The notes under the pieces are model-generated. The model searched no databases and was not told where the DNA came from. It saw only the letters and a list, made by a program, of their open reading frames with translations. Shown here piece after piece: positions 50,208 through 63,696 of a stretch of 64,000 nucleotides of DNA (position 1 is the first letter of the stretch; every line of letters starts with the position of its first letter). The DNA lies in NCBI GenBank assembly GCA_964247055.1, contig OZ176054.1, forward strand, positions 6,944,001 through 7,008,000, written 5' to 3'. Source of the stretch: Paragordius varius (taxonomy: Eukaryota > Nematomorpha). A program made the position numbers and the translations under genes.

Positions 50208-51294
50208 TTAGCCAAAGTCCTCATTGTATTTGTTACTAGACGATAATAATTGTGATTTAAATTTAGTTTTGTTGATATTGCGATGGGTTTGATGGGTATC
50301 ATCATCGTTCCTTGTTTTTTGGGTTTTAGGAAGGGTAACATGATGGGAATTTGGATTTGGGTCACTTAAAATTGGTAAACCACAAATAGAGCATATTTTG
50401 CCCCGTCTGTCAAACAGATGTTGAGTATTGTGGGTCTGAGTTATTTTATTGGAATTCTGTGCAACTACTGCTTTAGATGATTTTGCAATGGCAGCTTTTT
50501 TCTTGATATACTTGTATAGATTGCTGGCATAGTGAAATGGTATATATAGAATTACGATGGGGCATACAATACAGTAACATGTGGTTAACAGTCCACGCTT
50601 CAGCGTATTTTTGTGATCATGTGAACCGCCGTTTTTCGTCTTCCGATGCGATTGTTGTTGATGTTGATCAATTTTTGTCCGGTGCTTATGTTTAATTTTG
50701 TGATGGAATGTTATTCCTGGGCTGGGTGGTTCCGAAGAGATAATAGAGGTCGATGAGGGGCTGGAAACACTGTTGGCATATCCTGAACTAAATACATCTG
50801 AGGAATAATTTTCATCCATATCATGCATACGTGGATCGGGATAATTTATGGAATCAAAGCTTTCATCATCTTCCTCGTATAAGGGGATACAATGATGCAG
50901 TAGCAGTTTAAGGCCACATGCGCATGTTATTGCATCTATAAAGGTATCGATTGAAACATTTACCCTATTACGGAAAAATCGTTTGGACGTGCTGGTAGTG
51001 TCCGTAAAATGTGTTGGATCGATAAATGAATGAGGGGGTATAACCGTTTGTGTTCGGGATTTTCGAGAAGCAACGAAAGCATTCCCATTCGAAGTGATGT
51101 TACTACGGATTTTATGAGTTGATTTAGTAGATTGCGTTGTATAAAAATCCCAAATGGGATTATTGATTGAGCAATGGCATACATTGGTAGAATTGAATGA
51201 ATTTGGAATACAAGCTTTTATCTTGTCCGGAAAGAATATGGTAGGATTAGTATTTTGCTTTTTGAATTTGGAATCAGTGGCATTATCCATATAA
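50208..51294 (-). CDS. Sprouty/Spred-like Cys-containing protein, 3' coding exon
   Basis: An open frame of 360 residues from ATG at 51290 to TAA at 50208. A splice acceptor (TTATTTACAG) ends just before 51294, so an upstream 5' UTR or coding exon is likely. Residues 121-141 (ITCACGLKLLLHHCIPLYEED) and 232-256 (RGLLTTCYCIVC, then PIVILYIPFHYA) line up in order with the Sprouty domain (compare [21 protein letters not shown] and [20 protein letters not shown]), including the exact P-x4-Y-x-P spacing. Between them is a Ser/His-rich linker of about 90 residues that the family lacks. Many family cysteines are missing. A late CSIC pair is at 300-303. Sprouty and Spred proteins restrain Ras-MAPK signalling at membranes. 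The host coding exon is firm; the family call is tentative. Confidence 0.6.
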
Positions 51295-53120
51295 CTGTAA
51301 ATAAGGAATGATTAAAAAATTAAATGCGATTCATTATACATAATAAAAATATGGTAAAAATTCGATCGAAGATTCATTATAAATTAAACAAAAAATCCTT
51401 TAAAGGGTAGATAAAATGTCATAATAATGAGATAATATTAGTCAGTAAGTAATAATATTGCAGATTCTGTTAAACCATTAATTACAATACATGTGTAATA
51501 AAAATGATTGATAACGCATTAAAAAAGGAGGCGTCCCCACAACAAAAAAACTTGTTACGGAATACGAGAGAGTGAGTTAAAGAGCATTATTACTATTAAA
51601 AAGAATAATATATATTAATGAAGGAAAGGAGGATGTTTTATTATATTGTTGTAAGGTACGCATCGCATATTATATAAGTACGTCGTTATAAAGAAATAAA
51701 AGTGCTGAAAAATTGTTAAATCTATATCGATAGAGTGAGATAAAGGAAAGCAGGTAAAAACCAGTATCTATTTATAAAATGAATATACATAAGTTTTATT
51801 TAGTCTATCAAGTTTCGTTATGTAACAAATATATATTATCTACTTTGTCTCTTTTCACAAGTTATAAAATAAAAGTTGGTTCGTTCGACAGTGTTACAAC
51901 GTAAAAAAACAAATCGTAAAATTTATGTATACAAATTATTTTTTATTTTATTCTAGATAACAGTATAAAATAAACGATTGTGGATAATAGTAGTAGAGTA
52001 AAAGATATTTTTTATCTCCAAAGGAACAAAGTAAATGAATGTATAAAATACGCATAAATATTATAAATGAATAATGGTCAGCAGAGATTATAACATGAAT
52101 TTTTTGTATGGTTAAATGAATGTTTGTTAAAACATAATTTGTTTGCTAATGTTGTTTTTATTCATTCAGTTATTGTCTAATGTGCGAGATTAATTAAAAA
52201 ATATTTGTAATAAATTTATAAAGTACTATTAATATTAAATTAGCCTATATTGGTAAATGCTTATATGAAATTATTCGTCGTATTCGTATTTTATTGTATA
52301 TATTTGACTGAAATCAGAATATTTTGATTTTATGAAACATTGGTTATAAAATATCCCAGCTAAATATATTTTTTATATCAAAATTTTTTCATACCTGTTC
52401 CAAGCACATTGGCTATTATTGGAAACTAACATAAAATACGGTAAAAATAAGGTTTATGACATTAACCACATTTAATTAAGGCAAAATGAATGTTTTGGTA
52501 TGAAAATTAACCGATTATAAAAAATTTAGCTCAGTTTCATTGAGGAAAGAGGCGATTTATAAATTAAATTTTAACAGTTTAAAATGATAAGGCTAATCTT
52601 TTAAATCATCAGTCTAAATTAAATAGTGATGGTTATAATGATTGAAACTTGTGTTAAGTACGACGGGTTATAAATCCATGACGGCAACTGCAATCGCTAT
52701 AGAATTAACCAGAAACTATAAAACATGTATTTTGTTTATTTTAAAAGCATTAAGAAGTTTCGAAAGTTAAATATAAAAATTAGTCTGAGTGCTTATGAAC
52801 ATATCCTCAAGTTCAATCAGATTATAAGACAAAAGTTGTTTATTAATCGTTTAAAGTAATTTTAAAAGTTTTAGTAGTATTTAATGCAAATATGATAAGA
52901 TTTTGAAAAAAAATTACATTATAAGTTTTTGTTTTAACACGTGTTTCACTTTTACGACATGAATGGATTCACTTGTTGGGCCAGGCTCTAGTAGCAACCT
53001 AAATACTGTACTTTGATTGTTTATAACCATGACTGGCTGTATATAAGCAGTCACAAAACCCAAGTATGCTACGCACTCCACACATTCGTTTCACCATTTT
53101 CTTATTTAACACTTCATTAC
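51295..53120. other. Upstream region of the Sprouty-like gene, no further exon recognised
   Basis: AT-rich, with no frame above about 60 codons. A TATATAAG box lies near 53041. First exons may be hidden here. Confidence 0.4.
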
Positions 53121-53124
53121 CTTT

Positions 53125-53630
53125 TCACTTTTTGTCCTAGTTTACCTATTGGGAATGTTTATTATCCCAGAGCTCAATTTTGTAAATAAACTACAGTTAA
53201 AGTTATTTTATTCTCATGTAATTAAAAAGTTTATATTTATAGTTTTGTGACTTCAATCTAAAATTGGGACAGTTCTAAAACACGATTGAAACGAACAGCT
53301 GATATTGAATCAAATATATCAAGTTTTTGTGGTAAAATGTAGTCTGAAAGCCTCTCAAAGTTGATTATTTACATTTTCTGACCATAATATTTATTTTTGC
53401 CTGTTGCATTAGCGAGAAAATATAATTATGAAAAAAATGGCGGAAAAAAAGTTTGAGATGAGAATTTACAACCATTTTTTAGTAAACTTTTTGTATAATG
53501 GGCAAAGACTAGAGTAGACATATTTTCCAATTCGGTTTGATACCTTAAAGACCTTTTTAAGATATTCAAATTTCAAATAGCTCTGGGATATAAAACTACC
53601 CCAAAAGGTAATGGAGTGTTAAGGTCTAAT
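53125..53630 (+). repeat. Dispersed repeat R2, copy 2
   Basis: Same order of blocks as 30480-30880, with about 100 extra bases in the middle (about 53360-53510). Confidence 0.8.
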
Positions 53631-54719
53631 TTTTTAAAATAAAATTCATTTTTTGATTATAATTGCTGCTAGGGATTGGTCAGACCATATTTGTACTTTC
53701 AGTAGGCGAAACTTAAATATATACATGATTTCGAAATTTCCAATCACGTTTGTAGTTTTAGTGAATCAAAAAAGAGACTTGATGGTCATTTAAAATTAAT
53801 TTAACAATGTACATGCTTCAATTACAATTATTTTTTGCCAAGTGAACAGTGTAAATCAATGAAAATTCTAAAAAAATTGGATTGAACCGGATTCGAGTTA
53901 ATTCCTACATCCGAGGCTGTTTTCAGAATTTTAAACTAAACAAGCGAGTCCAACTAGAACCAGGTTATTTTCAATGATATATTGAATTACGGTAAAAGCT
54001 TATAATTTTTAAGAGTATTGAATAATGAGTTTTTGGATTGTATTCAGTTATATATAAATATCCCAAAAATATAAATTATACGACTTAATTACATTTGCTA
54101 AACTAATTAAAAAAATACCTTCCCTATGATCGAAGGGGATGAGGCCTTTATTGAATTTAAAAAGGACTAATTACGTTTCCGCACACATATTTTAATAAAT
54201 TAAATGATTAATTAATTATGTTCTCATCTTTTTCCGAAAAATTGGTTACATTTTGGGAGACATATTTGGCAAAAAAAATGTGATTTAGTGGCTAAAAGGG
54301 ACTTATTCAAGAAAATTGTGCTTGAAAATTTTTTAAGACTCATTGGCAAGCTTTATTTAGATTGGGTGGGTTGGCCAAGGACCTATTAAAAAAGGACCTA
54401 ACTATTTTTCGTTTATACGATTGCTAAAACTATTATGAGTTCATATCTCATAACTAGAAAAAAAATTACTGTTTACCTTATTTTTAAATGGTTGCCATTT
54501 TAGAAAAGGTGAAGTGCAGGGGTACGAAAAAAGCGTAGGCTAAAATTAGTGCCTCATAAATATTTAAGTGCCGTATTTTAGAGAGAGAGAGAGTGACGCC
54601 TGGCGGATATTTTAAGCGTAAAATATTTGCATTGGTGACGGTTTAACTAAAACCGTAATATGAAATGTTTACATAACTTAACCAAAAATTCAAAGTCAAG
54701 TTAAATAATGTTATCAACA

Positions 54720-55100
54720 TAGAGTGGAGCCCTAGGCATTGGTATTATAAAAAAGCGCTTAGGTAAATTTGCCCTTGTAGTGGGAATACTTAAAATTACG
54801 ATTAATATCATGACTCTAGCAAAAAATTGCTTCAGATTATTTTTGGGGACTTGAGTTTTCAAATAATTTTCGGCAAAGCGGCTAAATATAAGGAATAATT
54901 TAAAAAAAAAATTCGATTAGGTCAGGCGCATTCGTAAAATATAATAAAATAGAAATTGGAGTTCACACGTGTTCCGTAAATTGCAAAAAATAGGTATTTT
55001 TTTGGACTTCTCTTTTTTAAAAAAACTTGAATTTTACGGGATGGGGGTTAAAGGGGCCGTTTCAAAATTGGACTTGACTCTAGTCGGCACATAATTTGAA
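54720..55100 (-). repeat. Degenerate fragment of the foldback-arm family
   Basis: It has the right-arm layout: an AAAAAAGCGCTTAGGTAAAT block near 54750 and, about 280 bp on, GGACTTCTCTTTTTTAAAAA then TTTTACGGGATGGGGGTTAA. These compare with 11430 and 11870-11915. The orientation equals the right arm. Strongly diverged. Confidence 0.6.
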
Positions 55101-56394
55101 TGAGCCTAGACATTTTTCAAAAAATCAAAGTTTGCATCATACAATTTACGTATATTAACATGTATAGTTTTTTGATACTCATAAGTAGCATGCAATAGTG
55201 TTTTGTAGCTTTATGGTCATATTTATTCACATTGTATCTAAAAATAGGCTTTATCTAACCATTTAATCAATAAAATGTATTACCGTGTTTATCTTTTAAA
55301 AAATCTTTGGAATACCATTTCCCGAATCAGGGTCAAATAACTTTGAACGGTTTGGAAGTAATATTTGCACAAGGAATACCATGCTGTAGATATTATAGTA
55401 TATTGCACAGCTTTTACCAGTGTAAATATGAAAAAAAAAAATAAAAAATTGGGTGTTAAATAATTTTGCTATGGCCTTAGTTTTATATTAATTTTACAGA
55501 AAATCAGTTTTATTTTCAGATATAATGTTTATTTTTATTATTGGTAGGATGGCGTATAAAAAATACTAAGCGAAAAAAGTTTCCTTTGGGGTAAAATGAT
55601 TCGGTTAGGAAAAAGCTTACGCCCATCTATAAAAACCTAAACCGACTTAATGTGTGGTAAACCTTAAATTAAAAAATATGTGAAGGCGTTAAAAAAGTTT
55701 TGGTTGCATGAATAGGATATAAACGACTTGAGTGCAAAGAACGATTAGTAAAAGGTATATTTTTGATGGCTTTAAAGGTACAGTTTGGGCAAATTGGGTT
55801 AGTTTCGGGAAACATAAAGTCCCGGTTAAATTTAAACCTTGCATACATTAATGTTTTACATATTTATAGAAAGTCGATTTCAAGTGTAAAATGCAGTTCC
55901 TTTTATAAAATCGGTAAAAGTCACAAAAATTTACTAATGCCCCTTCTCTTTATAAAATAAAATATAAAAATTATAAACAGAAAAAATCATTGCAAAATAA
56001 GATATGATTACGATAAAAATTATAAAAAATATTCGAACCGTTCTTTAGTTTATATGCGGATTCAGAAATGTCAATATTCCATTAGGGTTTCACAAAAAAA
56101 GTTTCGGCGGCTCCAGACCTTATAAAATAGAAGTCAAACGTATTTAGATTATTTTAAATCAATTTCCCAACAAATATTGCCCCAATCAACTCAAGTATAT
56201 TTGGCTTGGAATTATATATCCTAAAATTATATTAACATATGACCATTGGTCAAATTTTTATAAAAACTTAATGGCAGGTTAAAAAAAATCAGCAAAAATT
56301 AAACTCAACAAAAAAATTATGTTAGAAGTTCCAATAAAAAATAATGGGCCTGTGTGCTTATCAAATAGCACAATGCACACAAGTAGAATACTCT

Positions 56395-57340
56395 AGAAAA
56401 ATGTATCAGCATTCTCATGGTCCTTTGGGTTTTGGGCTTGAAAAAGAAAATTCGTAGTTTTATATGGTAATTGCTTCTTATCGAAAAATCGCAAAATTAA
56501 CGAAAATGATGCTAAATCGGTGAAAGCTTAATGCTTCATTCCAAAAAAGATATTTATCGTAAACTACATTCAAGTAAAAAAAATGTTATTATTAAATGTG
56601 AGCTACGACACTCCGCTAAAGTTTTTTACCCCTTATAAATGGAGTAGCTTTCTAAAAATAGACGCAAAAATGCCGAGATTGCACGATAAAAAATTTAATA
56701 TATGCTAGACTATGACATCAAAAAAATAGAAAAAACGCATACTTTGTTAATTTTTTTGCAAAATTTTGTTACACCGTAATTTATGTTATTTTAAAGCATG
56801 GTTGAAACGGTATAAAACATTTTAGAATAAAAAAATCTTAAATTTGAAAACCAACAAAGCTTTTAATCAAAACTTTGAGGTGATAATTTTCAGCAGCACC
56901 AAATTATAAAAGAGTGCTTATCACCTTGCTTAAAATAATCATAAGTGCTTCCACAAAATTGCTAAAAAAAATTTAAACAAAAGGTCTACGTTTTTAAAAA
57001 AAATTGTTTTAATATCATCTACCCCATATTAAAAAATTTATCGCGCAATCTCGGCATTTTCGCGTTTACTTTATAAAGCTAGCCCACTTTACGGGGGCTA
57101 AAAAATCGAGACTTAGGGAGAATCCAATATTAAAAACTGTTTTTCTTTTTAAATGTAGTTTGTGTATATTTTAATTTTATTTTTTGGAGGAAAGCATCTG
57201 CTATCAAAAAATTTATTTAACATAATGTGCGCTTTAGATGTAGAGCAATTACCAGTTGAAGTTCTTAAATAACTCGTAAGGCCCAAAAGCACCATAAGAA
57301 TCCTGTGACGCTTATCTATTTAAATCAAATATTTCATCAA
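56395..57340. repeat. Large inverted repeat (arms ~310 bp, loop ~330 bp)
   Basis: The left arm, about 56395-56700, pairs with the right arm, about 57030-57340. Matching blocks are ATGCCGAGATTGC near 56675 and GCAATCTCGGCAT near 57043, AAACTACATT near 56562 and AATGTAGTTT near 57155, and GGTAATTGCT near 56465 against its inverse AGCAATTACC near 57242. No coding capacity. A single-arm relative lies at 63365-63660. Confidence 0.78.
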
Positions 57341-57344
57341 AATA

Positions 57345-60300
57345 TCATACAACCTCCTAATTTTGCGCACTGTATAATAATAATATAAATTTAAAATTTA
57401 TATTTTTTACATTCAATGAAAAATTGAATTTGAGTGGGTATTTTTGTGAGCGGTCACAGTCACGGCCATAGACTTGTGCAATAAATCAATTTGTCAAGGC
57501 AATATAAATTGTGATTACTTCCGTTACTACAAGAATCACGTAGTCATTACACATAACTAGTATATATGGCTAAAAAATATTATTATAACCTGAAAACTGT
57601 GTAAGGTAAAAACTCAAAGGTTTACTACAAAATTAATGTTAAAACAGTGGAAAAAAGTTGTTAATTTCAACCATTTGTTTGTTACCATACACTACTGTAA
57701 AACAAATACATATGTGATAAAGTTGTCATATTATTTAGTAAAATTTTGTGTCCAAAGTTCAAAAACCATAATGGGTGTGTTACGTGATATGACTTTACTC
57801 CTATAAATATTTTTTTGCATTTATAATCGAGTACAAATATAAGGTATCAAAAAAATTACAATCGTATAACGTTTTTAATGTTAAGTTAAAGTTGTAAACA
57901 AAAAAAGAAGCAACCAAATTTTACAGACTAAGTTTACAGTAACGAGAACTATTATTGGTCATTTGGATTTTTGAATCGGCTAAAATGCGATTTAATTTAC
58001 ATGTCTGTAACCATTTATAAGATTCGTTTTTATTAGTTGGATTTTGGATTGTGGTGAAAATACAGTGTTCAATATTATGTAACTAATAAATAATCTCATT
58101 CATGTAAAGTAAACTCCTTTTAAGCATTTAAATACCGAAATGGCCAATGATGGCTCCTCTTACTCCTAATATAATCCAAACTCCTACCAAAAAATCCAAA
58201 TTAAGAATGATAAAATTGAAAGTTGCAAAGATCAGAATTTCCTCAAAACAAACTTTCTAGTATTAGAGAAAAAAGACTGAAAAATTAGAAAAAAATATGC
58301 GAGAGATTGCAACATTCATCAATTATATTCTGTCATGTACTACTGTGTAAAAACGGAAATAAATAAAAATGACCTAATATTTTTTGCAACAAAAAATTAT
58401 AAATGTTTGTAATGGGTCGTAAGCAAACAATATATAATATATAGACACTTAATTAAATACCGGAAGTTATATAATTTAAAAATACCTGGCACGATTATTA
58501 TAATAGAGAAAAATATGTTTTTTCAATCCAAATTCGAGGGATCGATGGAATATCGAATTTCTTTCAAAGATTTATTCATGTTGGATAAAAACTACAAGCG
58601 AAGGGTATATAGGGAGATAGATGTTGGTAAAAAAGTATTATGATTTATAATTAGAACCATATTTAATGAAAAAAAATTGTTTTAATAAATTCTCAGAAAC
58701 GAATAATGCCATACACAGTAGAGTAAATGATGCATGCACAATTTTCATCATAAAAATGGTGGAATAGAATATTAGAGCTTTTGTACATTCCACTGCCAGT
58801 ATAAAATTATTAACTCTATTAAATAAAGAATTGTAATTTCCTGGATATAATTAAAATCATTTAATAAAAAATATATTTTTGGAGGTTTTAAAAAGAGTAA
58901 AAGGGTAAGAGAAGGTGTGTTTTACGTATTATAGTATGTAAAACAAACAAATATTCGATATTCAATAAAAGTACAAATAAAATAATATGTAATCCTCCTC
59001 AAAAAGGATATATTTAGCGATGTAAGTAAAAATAAAATTATTAATTTAAAATTAAAATTTTTCGTAAGTTTAACAAAAAAAATAGTTTTTTAATAATTTG
59101 TATAAGAGCGCGCTTGTTAACTCTGTAAAAAAAACACGTTATATGAAAACAATAGATGATAAAATTTTATTACATATTACAATTATTATCATAGAGGAGA
59201 AGCAAGCAAACAAGCAGGCTTAAAATATGAAACAAAATATTATAATACATTGTTTGTTTCCGGTGGTAATTAAAACGCAAATATATGTAAATTTTATTTT
59301 TTTTCCTACGTTGCTTATTACCTTATTTTTTATACTTTTGTAATACTAAAAACATAATTTTTTAATGATCTGTCATCTCATCTTTCCTCCCTACGAGATG
59401 ACAAACTATGCACTAAAAAGTTTGCATCGGTTTATATTGGTTTAATTATTATCAATTTTTTAAATATAATTAATTATATGCATATATGAATCCACAACAG
59501 TAAAAATTGGTGCATAATTGGTAATTAAAGAAAAAATATTAAAATTTAATGATATTAAATTTATACAAACGCAAATAAATAAAAACCTTCCGGAAGTCAT
59601 CATCGTTTAACTATGATGTAAAAGTTTTGATTCTATTTTTATTTCAACAATAACTATAATTTTGCGAACAATCTGAGCTTTGTATTTCTATTTTAAATAT
59701 CAATGGCTAGCTATCTACCTAGAAAATTTATAAAAATACATGTTTTATTTATAAAAGCTCCCTCCACCTCAGATTCCGTATAAAGTGTTAATTTATATTT
59801 ATTTAACTTATTTGGTCGTCCTCCTTTTACGTATTGTGTGTTGATCGTAGTTATGAAATATAGTACCGGAAGTTGGCCTAACCTTCACAATGTATAACAC
59901 ATTTTCAAATATTTATACAATGTTATCAAGAATTATAATAATAGTATCTTGTTTAAACTGTTATCATGTATATAATGTAATAGTTTGCATATAATTTTTT
60001 GCAGGTAAAAGAGGTAGGTATTTAATTTATTTCTCTATACCCTGCTTTTAAGTTAATTTTATTTCTACTAAAAAACTTAAATTTACGACCAACTGTGTAA
60101 TAGCAATAAAAATACCGATAAAGGAAATAGCAATAATAAATATATATATAATAAACGATCAAATATATATTTAATGGAAACTGGTTAGTTTGTCGAAAAC
60201 CTATTTCATTAAATTGCAAAAATTAGATGTGGACCTTGTGAGTTCAGTATCAAATACTTTGAAAATAATTTTAATAACGTATTGAATATTAAAGACTAAT

Positions 60301-62500
60301 CTTAAATGTAAAAGTTTATGTACACCTTAGATTTTAAAACAACCTTTCTAGTCGTATAAATAAAAAACAATATTTTTAATCCACGATAAAAAATAATAAT
60401 ATTATTAAAGTTTGAACTTTTAAAGTACTATAGTTTTTCAACTTCAATACTTGTTAAATTACAAATTATATGATATATTTTTTAATTTAATTATATATTT
60501 GTTCTCAATATATTTCGAATAAGAATGAATGTTCAAAATATAAACGGAAATAACTAAATACGAAATTATTAATACAGGAAGTCTCAACTATAAATTTAAT
60601 TAAGCTCAAACAATATTATGGTGAAAAAAGTAATAAAAATTTGAAGAGTTGCTTTGTGAAAATTTTACCCTTACGTAACGCATGCCAAAACACAAAAGTG
60701 CTAAAATAATTTTAAATAAGTTTCAGACAGTCTGACTCCAAAAATTGTACAATTTGGGTATCTCGATTGTTCACAAAAAAGTTCTTATTTTACGAAAAAG
60801 TAAGGCGAAAACGTAGATTTTAGTTTTTTTTATATTCAACTATTTTTGTAACACAAACAACAAATTGCACCAAACTTTATATGATGTACTTTTTTTGCTC
60901 ACATCAACAGGCATAAACTTACACACTATACACACAGTTTACAATTGTATAAATTTAAAATGGTGTATGAATTATTAAAATATGATTTTTATAATAAATG
61001 ACTAGCTGTAGCCAGATAGCCTCCTTCCACATCTTGTGTTTTTTGTTCTATTGTTTTCATATTTCATAGATTGCACATCCAAATTCAAGAAATCCAAAGT
61101 TTTAACTTCAAAACTTTATTTAAATCTTTTATTTTTCATATTCAATTGTGTTTGATTTAAAAAAGTGTCAAATAATAATTAACTAAAATTTTTTGATTGC
61201 TTAATTAGCAATATATTTATTATTAACATTAGTGCTTGATTTTATAATTTACTTTAAAGTTTACACGGTTGAGAATAGTACGCAAAAAACAACCAACACT
61301 CTACTGAAGCGTTTTTTCGGAATGCGGCCGATACATGGATCTTTGAGTTTTTTTAACCAAATAAAATTTATTTTCAAAAATAAAAATACTACAAAGAACA
61401 CTTTTTAGCATAATATAAAAGAATTTCTTTGATCAATAACTGAACGAACAGTTTCTATAATTTATGAATTTTGATTTTAACAGTGATTTAGGAAATTATA
61501 TATTTTTTTGTGGTAAATGAGTTAAAAAATGCTTGTCAATAATATTTGCTGCATATTATATCAGATAATTTATTATATTTACAAAATATATAAATTGATT
61601 AACAATGCATCTTTCAACAATTATGTAAAAGGCGGATGTTCAGCGGTAAAGATTATTTTATCTATTTTTGAATATAATTTGGGAAATCAAAATAGACCAT
61701 AATTTAAGCATCTAAATATACATATTTTATAATACTTCGGGGACCCTACCCTATTTTTTTATAAAGTGTAGATAAAGGTTTTGGAAGAATACAATAATTT
61801 ATTATTGTTCTGTGTTTTAATTGTTTCTATTGGTATGCTCATGTAGGGGATTTCAGCAGCCCTCCAAAATTTTTCTGGGGCCTGCGAGAAATTTAAAATG
61901 CAAAATTTTACAAAATATGGGAAAAATATATTATTATAAAAAAAATTTCTGATAAATCTTTCCGAATTTCGGCAAAGAACTTGCTAAAAATATTAAAATA
62001 AATGGTTGTTTGTGCAGTCTTAGTTCTTAAATCTATTAATATATATTTTAATGCCAATATATTTTTCAAATGTGGTCCGCGAAGCCATATGTGTTGGACA
62101 CCTGCTTTAGATTTTTCATTTCTAGTAGTTAACATTAAAAATTATTGGTTTATATCAAATTTCAACACGAGGCGACTGTATTTTCTTTACACTTTCAATT
62201 ACATATGTAACTAATAAAAATCGATACATACCAATATGGTAATTATTTACCTCTTTAGCCAATCAAAATATCGAAATCGTCATTAATAGCTATCATTTAT
62301 AAATATGGGGGAATTAATGTAAAAACCAAAAATTTTAACAACAGATTATTATCAATATTTTGTCTAAAACCATACTTTTAAATATATCATGTATTAGAAA
62401 TAATTAAAAGTGAAAATAAAAAAGCTTATTATAGCACCCAAATTTAATATTCAAAAAGCTATCTAGGGCATAACTAACACTGACCCATGTTCGGGTAAGT
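57345..62500. other. Intergenic, no gene seen
   Basis: About 5 kb of very AT-rich DNA. Apart from a partial GTTGG-type hairpin sequence near 57675-57720 I see no gene, RNA or clear repeat. Confidence 0.5.
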
Positions 62501-62503
62501 ATT

Positions 62504-62621
62504 ACTTGCGTCCTTATGCTTAAATCCTTATGCTTAAATCCTTATACTTAAATCCTTATGCTTAAATCCTTATACTTACGTCCTTATGCTTAAATCCTTA
62601 TGCTTACGTCCTTATGCTTAC
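62504..62621. repeat. 14-bp minisatellite
   Basis: About eight copies of TTAAATCCTTATGC, with variants TTACGTCCTTATGC and TTAAATCCTTATAC interspersed. Confidence 0.93.
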
Positions 62622-62689
62622 ATTTTTGAATAAAAATAATACATTCATCATAAGTCTGCTCCTAGTAGACTTATTAAAATTTCAAAGTG

Positions 62690-63240
62690 GCATAACTTTA
62701 AAAATATTGTGAATTTTTTAATTCTGTAAATTGGAGGAGGAAAAGTAAGGTATATTTAACAAATAATTTATAGGTTTGAGTAATGTTGCTTCAATCTTTT
62801 GGCATTAAAAGGGGTTTTTCACAACCCCTGTTAAAAAATAGAAAATTCCTAAAACATGCATACAAAATCAAAAGTTTTTAGAAGAAACAGGTATGCATTT
62901 TATCCAACTATATTTTTTAGATTTATTTGAGTCATGGAAAACGAAATATTTGCATACTTTGTGAAATAAAAAAATCTATCCAGTTTTTCAGATTCTTTAA
63001 ATTGGAGGATAAAAATGATGTATATATAACAAATTATCCATAGGTTTTAAAAATCGAATGATCGCATACACATCTTAGTGAACTAAGCTTCTTGAAAAAA
63101 TATATCTGGAACATACATGTAACACCCAAAGTTTTTTAGGTGCAATTGATTTAACCATATTTTTTAGATTTCGATGTCATGGCGATCGAATTATCTGCGC
63201 ACTTTTTGCATTTTGAGGATGAAGCATTGAAGAATCTACT
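62690..63240. repeat. Degenerate ~260-bp tandem duplication
   Basis: Two diverged units: TTCTGTAAATTGGAGGAGG near 62735 against TTCTTTAAATTGGAGGAT near 62993, and TATTTTTTAGATTT with TCATGG near 62911 against 63163. The spacing is 250-265 bp. Confidence 0.7.
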
Positions 63241-63364
63241 TATTTTATTGGATTTTCATAAAATTTTTACTATTTGATATATAAAATATATATTTATGTT
63301 TATTATCAATAAATATATATTTTGAATTTACTTTAGTTGCAAGCGTCTAAAAATCATTTTAATC

Positions 63365-63660
63365 CACAGTGCACAAAATCGGAGGCTATAAAAAATATTA
63401 TGATCAATCAAATATAAAGTATATTAGGAGTATCATGGTGCTTGGTTTTAGGTCTAACGAATAATATTCAGGTATATCCAATTTTGTGGTAATTGTTCCT
63501 TATCGAAAGGTTGCAAATTAGGCAAACTTATTTGGAGTCTACGCTTAAAATTCTAAACTTTATTTTGGTTTTAAAATATAGTTTATAATTAAATGATATT
63601 ATTAAAGGAAATTAAACTTTGACCAAAAAGACCCCTAAATATTTCCCCAAATTTAAAGCA
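63365..63660 (-). repeat. Single-arm relative of the 56.4-57.3 kb inverted repeat
   Basis: Shares, read in one direction with the minus strand of the 57.0-57.3 kb arm, CAGTGCACAAAATCGGAGG, ATCATGGTGCTT and GGTAATTGTTCCTTATCGAA. Confidence 0.65.
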
Positions 63661-63696
63661 AAAGCTAATCAAAATTTTGAGTCGATAGAAATGTAC

